A stretch of 33,056 nt of DNA from Streptomyces sp. SBT349 (GCF_001083795.1 NZ_LAVK01000037.1:1-33056); one strand, 5' to 3'. Positions 7,829 to 15,791 are shown, numbered from the stretch's first letter. The notes: generated by a model from the letters alone, not told the origin. Translations and numbers: made by a program.

Positions 7829-7853
7829 CGCCGCCCTCACCACGAGGGCGGCG
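7829..7853. terminator. Convergent terminator hairpin between DUF3830 and amidase genes
   Basis: Perfect 10-bp arms CGCCGCCCTC (7829-7838) and GAGGGCGGCG (7844-7853) flank a 5-base loop. It sits between two tail-to-tail genes and overlaps the amidase stop codon, so it can end transcripts from both directions. No T-tract. Confidence 0.65.
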
Positions 7854-9255
7854 GGATCGCGGCCACCCCCGCCTCGTAGAGGGCGTGCGCGGCGCGCAGC
7901 ACCAGCGCGTCGGCGTGCCGTGCGCCGACCAGGTGCAGGCCGATGGGCAGCCCGTCCGGGTCCGTGCCGCAGGGCATCGACGCGGCGGGCTGCTGCGTCA
8001 TGTTGAACGGGTAGGTGAACGGCGTCCACTCCGTCCAGCGGACCAGGCCGGAGCCCTCGGGGGCCTCGACGCCCTTGGCGAACGCCGTGCCCGGCATCGT
8101 CGGCGTGACCAGCAGGTCGAACTCCTCGTGGAACTCGCCCGCCGCCCGGCCCATCGCCATCCGCATGTCCACCGCCGCCAGGTAGTCCAGCGCCCCCAGC
8201 CCCGCCCCCACGTCGCGGATCTCCCGCAGCCCCGGGTCGAGACCGGCGAGCCGCGCGTCGTCGAAGAACTGCGTGACCCGTGCCGCGCCGCTGAACCACA
8301 GCGTGTGGAACGCCTCCCGCACCCGCTCCAGCGGCGGCACCGGCGGATCGGTCTCGACGACCTGGGCGCCCAGGTCCGCCAGCCGGTCCACCGCGCGCCG
8401 CACCGCCGCGGCCACCGCGGGCTCCACCTCGACCTGGCCCAGCGCGGGGGAGAACGCCACGCGCAACCCCGCGACCCCCTCCGCGCCGGCGCTCAGCGCA
8501 TCCCTGAACGCGCCGGGCGGCGGCCCGAGATGCGACCAGTCGCGCGGGTCGGGGTGGCCGACCACGTCCAGCATCAGCGCCGCGTCCGCCGCGTTCCCCG
8601 TCATCGGCCCCACGTGCGCCAGCGTGCCGAACGCGCTGGCCGGGTAGAGCGGGACGCGGCCGTAGGTCGGCTTGAGCGCGAAGATCCCGCAGAACGACGC
8701 GGGGATGCGGACCGAGCCGCCGCCGTCCGTTCCCAGGCTCAGCGGCCCCGCGCCCAGCGCGACCGCCGCCGCGCTCCCCCCGCTCGACCCGCCGGACGTG
8801 CGCTCGGGGGCGTACGGGTTGCCCGTCGCGCCGTGGGCGGGCGAGTCGGTGACGCCCTTCCAGCCGAGCTCGGGCGTGGTGGTCTTCCCGAGGAACACCG
8901 CGCCCGAGGCGCGCAGCCGCGCCACCGAGGGGGCGTCCTCCGTCCACGGCCCGTCGTCGCCCGGCGCCGGCGCCAGGCCGCGGCCGGTCGGGTGGCCGCG
9001 CTGGAGGAGGATGTCCTTCACCGTCACCGGCACCCCGTCCACCGGCCCCGCGGGCGCGCCCCGCAGCCACCGCTCCTCGGCGGCCCCGGCGTCCCCGAGG
9101 GCGCCCTCCCGGTCGATGAACACGAACGGGTTCACCACCGGCGCTATCGCCTCGGCACGGTCGAGCGCGGCCTCGGTCACGGCGACGGGGGAGAGGTCCC
9201 CGGCCGCGTACGCCGCGGTCAACTCGGTCGCGGACAGGGAGCACAGGTCGGTCAC
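7837..9255 (-). CDS. Amidase (amidase signature family)
   Basis: This 472-residue hydrolase starts at GTG 9255, with a GAGGAG ribosome site about 7 bases upstream. The Ser-cisSer-Lys triad is present: Lys80 in GVPVTVKDI, the cis-Ser in GGSSGGS (157/158) and the nucleophile Ser181 in GTDGGGSVRIPAS. Enzymes of this family hydrolyse amides to a carboxylate and ammonia, and some act on carbamates or allophanate. The gene lies 31 bp downstream of a D-2-hydroxyacid dehydrogenase on the same strand, so the pair is probably cotranscribed. Together with the divergent racemase-like pair it suggests breakdown of an amide-bearing organic acid. Substrate is unknown; a Glu-tRNA amidotransferase role is unlikely because no gatB/gatC genes are nearby. 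Confidence 0.9.
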   Translation of the reverse strand: MTDLCSLSATELTAAYAAGDLSPVAVTEAALDRAEAIAPVVNPFVFIDREGALGDAGAAEERWLRGAPAGPVDGVPVTVKDILLQRGHPTGRGLAPAPGDDGPWTEDAPSVARLRASGAVFLGKTTTPELGWKGVTDSPAHGATGNPYAPERTSGGSSGGSAAAVALGAGPLSLGTDGGGSVRIPASFCGIFALKPTYGRVPLYPASAFGTLAHVGPMTGNAADAALMLDVVGHPDPRDWSHLGPPPGAFRDALSAGAEGVAGLRVAFSPALGQVEVEPAVAAAVRRAVDRLADLGAQVVETDPPVPPLERVREAFHTLWFSGAARVTQFFDDARLAGLDPGLREIRDVGAGLGALDYLAAVDMRMAMGRAAGEFHEEFDLLVTPTMPGTAFAKGVEAPEGSGLVRWTEWTPFTYPFNMTQQPAASMPCGTDPDGLPIGLHLVGARHADALVLRAAHALYEAGVAAIPPPSW

Positions 9256-9286
9256 GGCATCTCCTCGCAGTCGCCCATCGGGCCCA

Positions 9287-10255
9287 TCAGGCTTCCCCCG
9301 GCACATACCCCAGCCGCTTGTCGACCACGTTGAACAGTGGCCTTCCGGCGACCCACCGGTCGAAGTTGTCGCAGAACTGGTCGGAGAGGTCGTCCCGCCA
9401 GCCCACGGTGTCGCCGCTCATATGCGGCGAGAGAAAGAGCCCCGGCGCGTCCCACAGCGGGCTCGACCGCGGGAGCGGCTCGGTGGCGAACACGTCAAGC
9501 GCCGCCCCGGCCAGCCGCCCCGAGCGCAGCGCCCGGTCGAGGTCGTCCTCCACCACGTGCTGACCGCGCCCGACGTTGATGAACCGGGCCGTCGGCCGCA
9601 TCAGCGCGAACGCGTCCGCGCCGAACATCCCCGTGGTCGCCGGCGTGAGCGGGGCGGCGCACACCACCCAGTCCGCGCCGGGCAGCAGCCCCGCCAGCGC
9701 CTCGCTCGCGTGCACCCGCCCGAACTCGGGGTCGTCCTCGCGCGCGGTGCGGCCGACGAGGTCCACCTCCACGCCGAGGGCGCGCAGGGTGACGCCGACG
9801 CGCCGCCCGATCGGCCCGGAGCCGACCACCAGGGCCCGGGTGCCGTGGACCTTCTCCGTCTCCCGGTACGCCCAGCGGCGCTCCGCCTGGGCCCGCCGGC
9901 TGCCCTCGAAATCCTTGGCCATGGCCAGCACGAGACCGGCGACATACTCGGCGATGGGCCGGTCGAAGATCCCCCTGGCGTTGGTCAACACGGCGTCGGA
10001 GGCGAGCAGTTCGGGAACCATCAGCCGGTCGACACCCGCGCTCGCCGTGTGCACCCACCGGGGCCGCGGCCCCGCCCCGGGCCAGGCGTGGCGGACGGCG
10101 TCGGACAGGAAGTCCCACACGAGCAGCACGTCCGCCTCGGGCAGTTGGGCGGCCAGCGAGTCCTCGTCGCTGTGCCGCACCTCCGCCCGCCCGGCGAGGC
10201 GGTCGAGGCGCGGCAGGGGGTCGGCGTCGAGGACCAGGACGCGGGCTTGAGACAT
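9287..10255 (-). CDS. D-2-hydroxyacid dehydrogenase
   Basis: This 322-residue NAD(P)-dependent enzyme interconverts a 2-hydroxy acid and a 2-keto acid. The nucleotide-binding loop is VVGSGPIGRRVG (145-150). The catalytic set is Arg230 (INVGRGQ), Glu259 (DVFATEPLP) and His278 (LSPHMSGDT). The start ATG (10253-10255) is the natural family start (MSQARVLVLDADP); its ribosome site is weak. Upstream it faces the racemase-like pair across a 139-bp divergent gap containing a promoter and a perfect inverted repeat. Downstream it is followed closely by the amidase. The more divergent N-terminal half is typical of the GhrA-like subgroup. Substrate is unknown. Confidence 0.88.
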   Translation of the reverse strand: MSQARVLVLDADPLPRLDRLAGRAEVRHSDEDSLAAQLPEADVLLVWDFLSDAVRHAWPGAGPRPRWVHTASAGVDRLMVPELLASDAVLTNARGIFDRPIAEYVAGLVLAMAKDFEGSRRAQAERRWAYRETEKVHGTRALVVGSGPIGRRVGVTLRALGVEVDLVGRTAREDDPEFGRVHASEALAGLLPGADWVVCAAPLTPATTGMFGADAFALMRPTARFINVGRGQHVVEDDLDRALRSGRLAGAALDVFATEPLPRSSPLWDAPGLFLSPHMSGDTVGWRDDLSDQFCDNFDRWVAGRPLFNVVDKRLGYVPGEA

Positions 10256-10305
10256 GGTGGGGAAACCGTTCCGCAACGAGTCGCTGATTGGCTGGAAGTC
10301 AAGGA

Positions 10306-10335
10306 TTGACCACGGTAGGAACCCGTCTCTACCTT
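10306..10335 (+). promoter_or_regulatory. Candidate promoter of the racemase-like gene pair
   Basis: TTGACC (10306-10311) and TACCTT (10330-10335) lie 18 bp apart on the plus strand, close to the vegetative consensus. They are about 60-90 bp upstream of the TTG start. The -10 element overlaps a perfect inverted repeat, which suggests repression at this point. Confidence 0.5.
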
Positions 10336-10347
10336 CGTCAACGAAGG
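10332..10347. promoter_or_regulatory. Operator-like inverted repeat in the divergent gap
   Basis: CCTTCGT-CA-ACGAAGG is a perfect 7-2-7 inverted repeat. It overlaps the -10 element of the plus-strand promoter and lies in the gap shared with the divergent dehydrogenase gene, so one regulator could control both directions. No regulator gene is adjacent. The size and shape would suit a GntR- or IclR-type dimer, but that is a guess. Confidence 0.6.
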
Positions 10348-10394
10348 CATCTGCTTTTCTCCTCCCAGTCCGGCCCGTTGAATCGGGGTTCGAT

Positions 10395-11234
10395 TTGGAT
10401 GTCTCCTTCCTCGGCGGCCCGCTGCCCCAGCGCGGCATCGGAGTCGTCGCGCCCTTCGACTTCGCCCTCGACCGCGAACTGTGGCGATGGGTACCCGACG
10501 ATGTCTCACTCCACCTGACACGGACCCCTTTCGTGCCGGTGGAGGTCAGTCTCGACCTGGCCCGGCTGGTCAGCGAGCACGAGACGCTGCACGAGGCCGT
10601 TCTCGCACTGACCGCGGTCCATCCCGAGGTCGTGGCCTACGCCTGCACCTCGGGCAGTTTCGTCAGCGGCGTCGCGGGCGAACGTGCCATGATCGCCGCC
10701 ATGCAGCAGGCCGGTGAGCTGCCGGCCCTGACCACCTCGGGGGCGCTGCTCGCGGCCCTCGACGAACTGGGCGCGCGCCGCATCGCGGTGGTGACGCCCT
10801 ACACGAAGTCGGTGACGGACGCGCTGGAGACCTATCTGCTGGAGGCGGGCGTCCAGGTCTGCGGGCGCAGCTATCTGGGCCTGACCAGGGAGATCTGGCG
10901 CGTTCCCTACCGGGACGTGGTCGACATGGCCCGCGAGGCCGTGCGGGACGCCCCGGACGCGCTGTTCATCAGCTGTACCAACCTGCCGACCTACGACGTG
11001 ATCCCGCAGCTGGAGGCGGAGTTGCGGATGCCGGTCATCTCGGCGAACCAGGTGACGATGTGGTCCGCCCTGCGGTCGATGGGCAAGGACGCCGTGGGGC
11101 CCTATCAGGCGCTGCTGGACCCGGTGGCCAGGCGCGGCCCGGCGGCGCTGGCCGCCGAGGCCCCGCCCCTCGGCCCGGGCCCGGTGCCGATGGCGGCGGA
11201 GGCGCCGCCGGCCGTACCCGAAGAGGAAGGGTGA
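10395..11234 (+). CDS. Asp/Glu racemase superfamily protein (maleate isomerase/arylmalonate decarboxylase-like), two Cys
   Basis: I place the start at TTG 10395 (protein LDVSFLGGPLPQRGIGVVAPFDFALDRELW), because the family normally begins a few residues before this block and no ATG or GTG lies nearby in frame. An upstream ATG at 10254 would force the divergent promoter region to be coding. The product is 279 residues. Both active-site cysteines of the superfamily are present: Cys84 in ACTSGSF and Cys194 in SCTNLPTYDV. This two-Cys pattern fits a maleate isomerase or racemase-type mechanism. The C-terminal 35 residues are a Pro/Ala-rich tail. A related gene follows after 7 bp, so the two are probably cotranscribed and may form a complex. 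Confidence 0.75.
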   Translation: MDVSFLGGPLPQRGIGVVAPFDFALDRELWRWVPDDVSLHLTRTPFVPVEVSLDLARLVSEHETLHEAVLALTAVHPEVVAYACTSGSFVSGVAGERAMIAAMQQAGELPALTTSGALLAALDELGARRIAVVTPYTKSVTDALETYLLEAGVQVCGRSYLGLTREIWRVPYRDVVDMAREAVRDAPDALFISCTNLPTYDVIPQLEAELRMPVISANQVTMWSALRSMGKDAVGPYQALLDPVARRGPAALAAEAPPLGPGPVPMAAEAPPAVPEEEG

Positions 11235-11241
11235 GTTCACG

Positions 11242-11964
11242 ATGGTCGCGACAGTCGGATTCCTGTACCCGGGCCACTCGGCCGAGGACGACTTCCCCCG
11301 CATGGAGTCGTTGCTGAACGCCGCGGGGGCGGGCGTCCGGCTGCCGCTCGCACACACCGACATCGGCACGGACGCCCACCGGGTGGACGCGCTGCTGGAG
11401 ATGGGGTCGGTCGACCGGCTGACCCCGAGCCTGGGCGCCCTGACGGAGCGGGGCGCGGAGGCCGTCGTCTGGGCCTGCACCAGCGCCAGCTTCGTCTACG
11501 GCTGGGACGGCGCCGCCGACCAGGTGCGGCGCCTCGCGGCCGAGGCGGGGCTCCCGGCGTCGAGCACGTCGTTCGCCTTCGCCCGCGCGGCGCGGTCGAT
11601 CGGCGCCGTCCGGGTGGCCATCGGCGCCACCTACCCGGACGACGTCGCCGGGCTCTTCGCGGGCTTCCTCAAGGCCGCGGGCGTCGAGGTCGTGTCCACC
11701 CGGGGCAGCGGCATCATCACGGCGGCCGAGGTGGGCACCTGGGGCCGCGAGGAGGTGCTGCGCCTGGTCGCCGAGGGCGACCACCCGGCGGCGGACGCGA
11801 TCCTGCTGCCCGACACCGCGCTGCACACGGCGGCCTGGCTGCCCGAGCTGGAGGCCGCGGCGGGCAAGCCGGTGCTGACCGCGAACCAGGTCACCGCCTG
11901 GGAGGGCCTGAGGCTCCTCGACCACACGGCGGTGTGCCCGGCGATGGGGCGGCTCTTCTCCTGA
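11242..11964 (+). CDS. Asp/Glu racemase superfamily protein (maleate isomerase/arylmalonate decarboxylase-like), one Cys
   Basis: This 240-residue protein starts at ATG 11242, seven bases after the previous gene ends, behind a GGAAGGG sequence. It is a diverged paralogue of its neighbour. The first active-site Cys is kept (Cys79, WACTSASFVYG). The region that should hold the second reads ILLPDTALHTAAWL, with Asp191 where Cys is expected. Bordetella arylmalonate decarboxylase shows the opposite pattern, keeping only the C-terminal Cys. Loss of one Cys in a racemase fold usually means one-sided proton transfer, so this may be a decarboxylase-like or stereospecific enzyme, or an inactive partner. 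Conserved ends (VLTANQVTAWEGLRLL) match the neighbour's ISANQVTMWSALR. Confidence 0.78.
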   Translation: MVATVGFLYPGHSAEDDFPRMESLLNAAGAGVRLPLAHTDIGTDAHRVDALLEMGSVDRLTPSLGALTERGAEAVVWACTSASFVYGWDGAADQVRRLAAEAGLPASSTSFAFARAARSIGAVRVAIGATYPDDVAGLFAGFLKAAGVEVVSTRGSGIITAAEVGTWGREEVLRLVAEGDHPAADAILLPDTALHTAAWLPELEAAAGKPVLTANQVTAWEGLRLLDHTAVCPAMGRLFS

Positions 11965-12009
11965 CGCGGGGAACGCGGGGAACGCGAGGGACGCGAGGAA
12001 CGCGAGGAG
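11965..12009. repeat. Five 9-bp tandem repeats right after a stop codon
   Basis: Five copies of a 9-mer, CGCGGGGAA twice, then CGCGAGGGA, CGCGAGGAA and CGCGAGGAG, run directly from the base after the TGA of the preceding gene. They fill most of the space before the convergent minus-strand gene. No hairpin replaces them, so they are a microsatellite-like array rather than an obvious terminator. Confidence 0.9.
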
Positions 12010-12025
12010 CCCGCCCGCGGCCGGG

Positions 12026-12379
12026 TCAGCGGTGCTGCCTGCCGCTGGTGCGGAAGGCGTGCACGGCGTGGCCGTGCGCCCTGGCGGCCCGCACCGCCTC
12101 GTCCCAGGACAGGGCCCGCGGCCCGACGGCGAACAGCGGCCCCGCGACGCGGTCGCCGATCAGCCGGTCCAGCAGCCCGTCGGCGCGTTTCCCCAGCGGG
12201 CGTTCCGGCGCGGGTCTTATCCTCGCCACCTCCGCGACGTCGATCGCGAGCAGGTCGAGCACCCGCACGTCGCTCTCCCAGAGCAGCAGCCACAGGGCGC
12301 GGTGCACCACGGGGATCGACTCGTCGTCGAGCAGGCGCTCCAAGCGGTCGAAGGGAATGGAATCAGCCATGATCGTCAT
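12026..12379 (-). CDS. Small hypothetical protein resembling a truncated tyrosine-recombinase catalytic domain
   Basis: This 117-residue reading frame (ATG 12379; ATG 12370 is an alternative) has normal high-GC codon use and is probably a real gene. The middle, HRALWLLLWESDVRVLDLLAIDVAEV, resembles the region around the first catalytic Arg of tyrosine recombinases (LLYATGLRVSELLALxxxDV), with Arg39 in place. The end, GPLFAVGPRALSWDEAVRAARAHGHAVHAFRTSGRQHR, resembles the stretch leading to HxxR (His107, Arg110). The protein stops right after this, so the nucleophilic Tyr is absent. It may be a domesticated or non-catalytic recombinase fold that binds DNA. Similarity is by eye. It lies 68 bp downstream of the c-di-GMP gene on the same strand. 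Confidence 0.65.
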   Translation of the reverse strand: MTIMADSIPFDRLERLLDDESIPVVHRALWLLLWESDVRVLDLLAIDVAEVARIRPAPERPLGKRADGLLDRLIGDRVAGPLFAVGPRALSWDEAVRAARAHGHAVHAFRTSGRQHR

Positions 12380-12447
12380 GGCCCGGCAGTATCCCCTCAG
12401 CCCGTCCGCCCGTACACCCCCGAGCGCGCTCGTGACACGTACTCGCC

Positions 12448-14202
12448 TCAGTCGCGCCCGGCGAGCAGCGCGGCCAGGTGGTCGGGGGGCATCGGCCGCG
12501 CATAGTGCCAGCCCTGACCGGTGTCGCAGCCGATGCGGCGCAGCCGCTCGGCCTGGGCCGGGCCCTCGACGCACTCGGCGGTGACCGTGAGCCCCAGCTT
12601 GTGGGCGAGCTGGACGAGCGAGGTGACGATCGTCTCGTCGGCCGGATTCAGGTGGCGCGCGGTGCGGAATCCGCGCACGAACATGCCGTCCAGCTTCAGC
12701 GCCCGCACCGGCAGGCGGCTGAGATAGGCCAGATTCGAGTAGCCGGTGCCGAAGTCGTCGATGGCGATCCGCACCCCCATGTCCGACAGGGCCTGCAACG
12801 CCTGCAACGGCCGCCCCGCCGAGCCCATCACCGCCGACTCGGTCAGCTCCAGCTGGAGCAGCCCCGAGGGCAGCCCCGACTCCCGCAGGGCGCTCGCCAC
12901 ATCGCGCACCAGGTCCGAGTCCCACACCTGCCGCACCGCCACGTTGACGCTGACGAACAGCGGCGGCCCCGGGTGCTCGCGCTGCCAGCGCCGCGCCTGG
13001 CGGCACGCCTCGGCCAGCACCCAGCGGCCCAGCGGGACGATCGCCCCGTTCTCCTCGGCGAGCCCGATGAAACGGTCCGGTCCCAGCGTGCCGAACTGCG
13101 GGTGCCGCCACCGCACCAGCGCCTCGGCGCCCCGCACGATGTCGTCGGCGAGCCCGACGATCGGCTGGTACTCCAGCGTGAACTCGCCCCGGTCGACGCC
13201 CCGCCGCAGCGTGGACGACAGCGACTGCCGGGTCATCCGGTGGGCGTTGCGCTCGGGGTCGAACAGCGTCCAGCGCGCCTTGCCGTCCGCCTTGGCCCAG
13301 TACAGCGTGGTGTCGGCCGCCTGCATCAGCCCGGTGGCCGTGGTGTCCGCCGCCTCCCGCTCCACCACCCCGATGCTGGCCGAGACCGCGATCCGCTGCC
13401 CGGCCAGGTCGAACGGGCGCTGCAACGCCGCCAGCATCGTCTCGGCGAGCGCCGTCAGCTGCTCGGTGCCCGTCGAACCCTCGACCAGCACGGCGAACTC
13501 GTCCCCGCCGAGCCGCGCCACCAGGTGCCCGCCGGCGCCCGCGGCGCACTGGGCCAGCCGCTGGCCGGCGGCGCCGAGAAGCTGGTCGCCGACCCGGTGA
13601 CCGAGGGTGTCGTTGACCGCCTTGAAGCCGTCCAGGCCCAGGAAGCACAGCCCGATCCGCCCGGTCGCCGAGTCCGACAGCGCGCCGGTGAGGCGCTCGA
13701 AGAAGAGCGCGCGGTTGGGCAGCCGGGTGACCGGGTCGTGCATCTGGATGTGCCGCAGCCGGTCCTGGAGGTCGCGGCGTTCGCTGATGTCCGAGACCGT
13801 CAGCAGCGCCGCCGAGGTGCGCCCGGGGACCGGCGCGACCGTGACCTCCGCCCACAGCGAGTGGCCGTCGGCGTGCTTGAGGCGGCGGGTGCAGCGCATG
13901 CGATCGCTCTGGCCGCGCAGCACGGCGCGGTAGGAGCCGCGGGCGCGCCCGTCGAGGCCGAGCCCGGTGAGGGCGTCGGCCCTGACCCCGGCCAGCCGGT
14001 CGGGCTCGATGCCGAGCAGCAGGCCGAGCGCGGCGTTGGCCGCCACGATCTCCCCCGAGCGCCCGACGAGCGCCATGGGGAGCTGTGCGATCTGGAAGGC
14101 CGCCCGGTAGTCGTTGTGGTGGTCACCCTGTGTGACGGTTGGCCGGGCCGCGTCGAGGGCACTTCCGGGGTCTTGGCCCGGTCCGTTGTGGGGTCCGTTC
14201 AC
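12448..14202 (-). CDS. PAS-GGDEF-EAL cyclic di-GMP turnover protein
   Basis: This 584-residue cytoplasmic protein starts at GTG 14202 behind GGGAG at good spacing. Order: a PAS sensor domain (about 30-145, ending SDISERRDLQDRL), a GGDEF diguanylate cyclase domain (about 150-315, motif RLGGDEF at 232-236) and an EAL phosphodiesterase domain (about 325-580). The EAL motif is EALVRWRHP (360-362). Other catalytic positions are kept: SVNVA, LELTES, IDDFGTGYSN, LKLDG and AECVE. No RxxD inhibitory site precedes GGDEF. Both activities therefore look possible. In Streptomyces, c-di-GMP acts through BldD to set the timing of sporulation, and RmdA has the same domain order, so a developmental role is likely. 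It is divergent from a secreted metalloprotease. Confidence 0.93.
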   Translation of the reverse strand: MNGPHNGPGQDPGSALDAARPTVTQGDHHNDYRAAFQIAQLPMALVGRSGEIVAANAALGLLLGIEPDRLAGVRADALTGLGLDGRARGSYRAVLRGQSDRMRCTRRLKHADGHSLWAEVTVAPVPGRTSAALLTVSDISERRDLQDRLRHIQMHDPVTRLPNRALFFERLTGALSDSATGRIGLCFLGLDGFKAVNDTLGHRVGDQLLGAAGQRLAQCAAGAGGHLVARLGGDEFAVLVEGSTGTEQLTALAETMLAALQRPFDLAGQRIAVSASIGVVEREAADTTATGLMQAADTTLYWAKADGKARWTLFDPERNAHRMTRQSLSSTLRRGVDRGEFTLEYQPIVGLADDIVRGAEALVRWRHPQFGTLGPDRFIGLAEENGAIVPLGRWVLAEACRQARRWQREHPGPPLFVSVNVAVRQVWDSDLVRDVASALRESGLPSGLLQLELTESAVMGSAGRPLQALQALSDMGVRIAIDDFGTGYSNLAYLSRLPVRALKLDGMFVRGFRTARHLNPADETIVTSLVQLAHKLGLTVTAECVEGPAQAERLRRIGCDTGQGWHYARPMPPDHLAALLAGRD

Positions 14203-14530
14203 CGATCGCTCCCGATGGTGCTGTCGGGCGCTCCCCGGCTGCCCGCTTGGCGTATCCGCGCTGGAAATGTGGCGATCATAGAGGCAGTGGCGCGGATCGA
14301 GCCAGTGGCCGGGGGGCCTGTCTCGCAACCCGAAACGTGTGCTCCGGACAGGCATTCGACGAGATGATCGTTTCTGCTCATCGGTGTGCCCTACGGATCG
14401 TTCCCGAAGGGATGATACGCAGGGTAATCGTACTGCCCATGACTCGGGCGGCCTACCGAAACAGGACGAAGCGCTTCATATCTGAACAGAGTGGTGACGG
14501 TGTCCCCTTCAGGCCGGATCGGAGGCCGAT
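14203..14530. other. Divergent intergenic region, no gene seen
   Basis: This 328-bp gap separates the c-di-GMP gene from the metalloprotease gene. It is less GC-rich than its flanks, as promoter regions are, and must contain both promoters. I see separated GCCTGTC and GACAGGC arms (about 14317-14353) but no convincing -35/-10 pair, and no BldD-type box. Confidence 0.5.
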
Positions 14531-15745
14531 GTGCGCCGCGCCCGCGGAAGACCCGCCGCCGTACTCGCCGCGCTGGCCGTCCTGCTGGGCGCCACGATGA
14601 CCTCGGCCCCCGCCACCGAGGCGATCGCCGACGAGCCGTGCACGCTGCCGCGCTCGCCGACGCACCACTCGGAGGGCGTGGACAGCTGGAACGACACGTA
14701 CCCGCGGGCGGTCGGCACCGTGCGGGCCGTGATGCTCTTCCTCTCCTTCCCTGACGCCGAGCCCCGGCTCAGCCCGCGGCGGATCGCGAAGGACTACTTC
14801 CCCGCCACCACCGACTTCTTCCGCGACGCCTCCTACGGCAAGCTCGACCTGGCCGCCGACGTCGAGGCCGAGTGGCTGCGGATGCCCGCCGACTCCGTCT
14901 CCTACGGCATACAGCGGGACTGGGAGCCGCGGTCGCGCTCGGCCTATCTCCGCGACGCGCTGAAGCTCGTCTCCGGCCGCGTCGACCTCGCCGACTACGA
15001 CGTCGTCTACCTGGTCGCCGACCCCGACGCCCCCGGCGTGGACCCGGACGCCACCAAGGTCGTCAACTTCGACAAGCCCGTCACGGTCGGGGACGCCGAG
15101 GTGCGCCGCCTGGTCACCGTCTTCGAGCACCGCAAGCCGGACCGCAACGTCCTCGCCCACGAGACCGGCCACGTCTTCGACCTGCCCGACCTCTACGACA
15201 GGCCCGAACGGGGCCACGGCGACTGGGACACCCATGTGGGGGACTGGGACCTGATGGGCAGCCAGTTCGGCCTGGCCCCGGAACTCTTCGGCTGGCACAA
15301 GTGGAAGCTGGGGTGGCTCGGCCCGGGGCACGTCGACTGCGTGCGCGCCTCCGGCACCACCCTGCACACCCTCCAGCCCATCGGTGCGCCCCTGGAGAAG
15401 GGCAACCCCGAGTCGGACACCCGCCTCGCCGTCATCCGCACCGGCCCGGCCGAGGCGCTGGTCGCCGAGGCCCGCACCCCCGGCCGCAACGACGGCCGCA
15501 GCTGCACCAGGGGCGTCCTGCTCTACCGGGTGCGCAGCGACGTGGCCTCGGCCGACGGCCCGATCGACGTCCTCGACGGTCACCCCGACACGAGCGCCTG
15601 CCACGCGGCCTCCGTCCACCCCCGCCTCGCGGACGCGCCCCTGGAGACCGGCGAGAGCTACTACGACGCCACGGCGGGCATCAGGATCGAGGTCGGAGAG
15701 CGCACGGTGACCGGCGGCTGGAACATCAAGGTCGTTCGCGACTAG
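14531..15745 (+). CDS. Secreted M6-family zinc metalloprotease
   Basis: This 404-residue protein starts at GTG 14531 with GGAGG five bases upstream. A signal peptide is clear: MRRARGRPAAVLAALAVLLGATMTSAPATEA, with cleavage near residue 28-33. The zinc site is HETGHVFDLPDLYD, with His210, Glu211 and His214 and a third ligand probably in the DLPD part. A Met-turn-like DWDLMGSQFG follows at about 238-247. This arrangement fits the M6 (immune inhibitor A-like) domain. Cys37, Cys340 and similar residues may pair outside the cell. It lacks the long pro-domain and C-terminal modules of larger M6 proteases. It likely digests extracellular protein. A tRNA terminator and tRNA-Lys follow on the other strand. 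Confidence 0.85.
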   Translation: MRRARGRPAAVLAALAVLLGATMTSAPATEAIADEPCTLPRSPTHHSEGVDSWNDTYPRAVGTVRAVMLFLSFPDAEPRLSPRRIAKDYFPATTDFFRDASYGKLDLAADVEAEWLRMPADSVSYGIQRDWEPRSRSAYLRDALKLVSGRVDLADYDVVYLVADPDAPGVDPDATKVVNFDKPVTVGDAEVRRLVTVFEHRKPDRNVLAHETGHVFDLPDLYDRPERGHGDWDTHVGDWDLMGSQFGLAPELFGWHKWKLGWLGPGHVDCVRASGTTLHTLQPIGAPLEKGNPESDTRLAVIRTGPAEALVAEARTPGRNDGRSCTRGVLLYRVRSDVASADGPIDVLDGHPDTSACHAASVHPRLADAPLETGESYYDATAGIRIEVGERTVTGGWNIKVVRD

Positions 15746-15791
15746 GCGCTGTCCGGGCCGCGGGAAGGGCCGTGGGAGGGCCGGTGAACGA

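Noticed and set aside
10254..10394. Upstream ATG for the first racemase-like gene
   Set aside because: It would make the divergent promoter and inverted repeat coding, and the added 47 residues do not look like the family.
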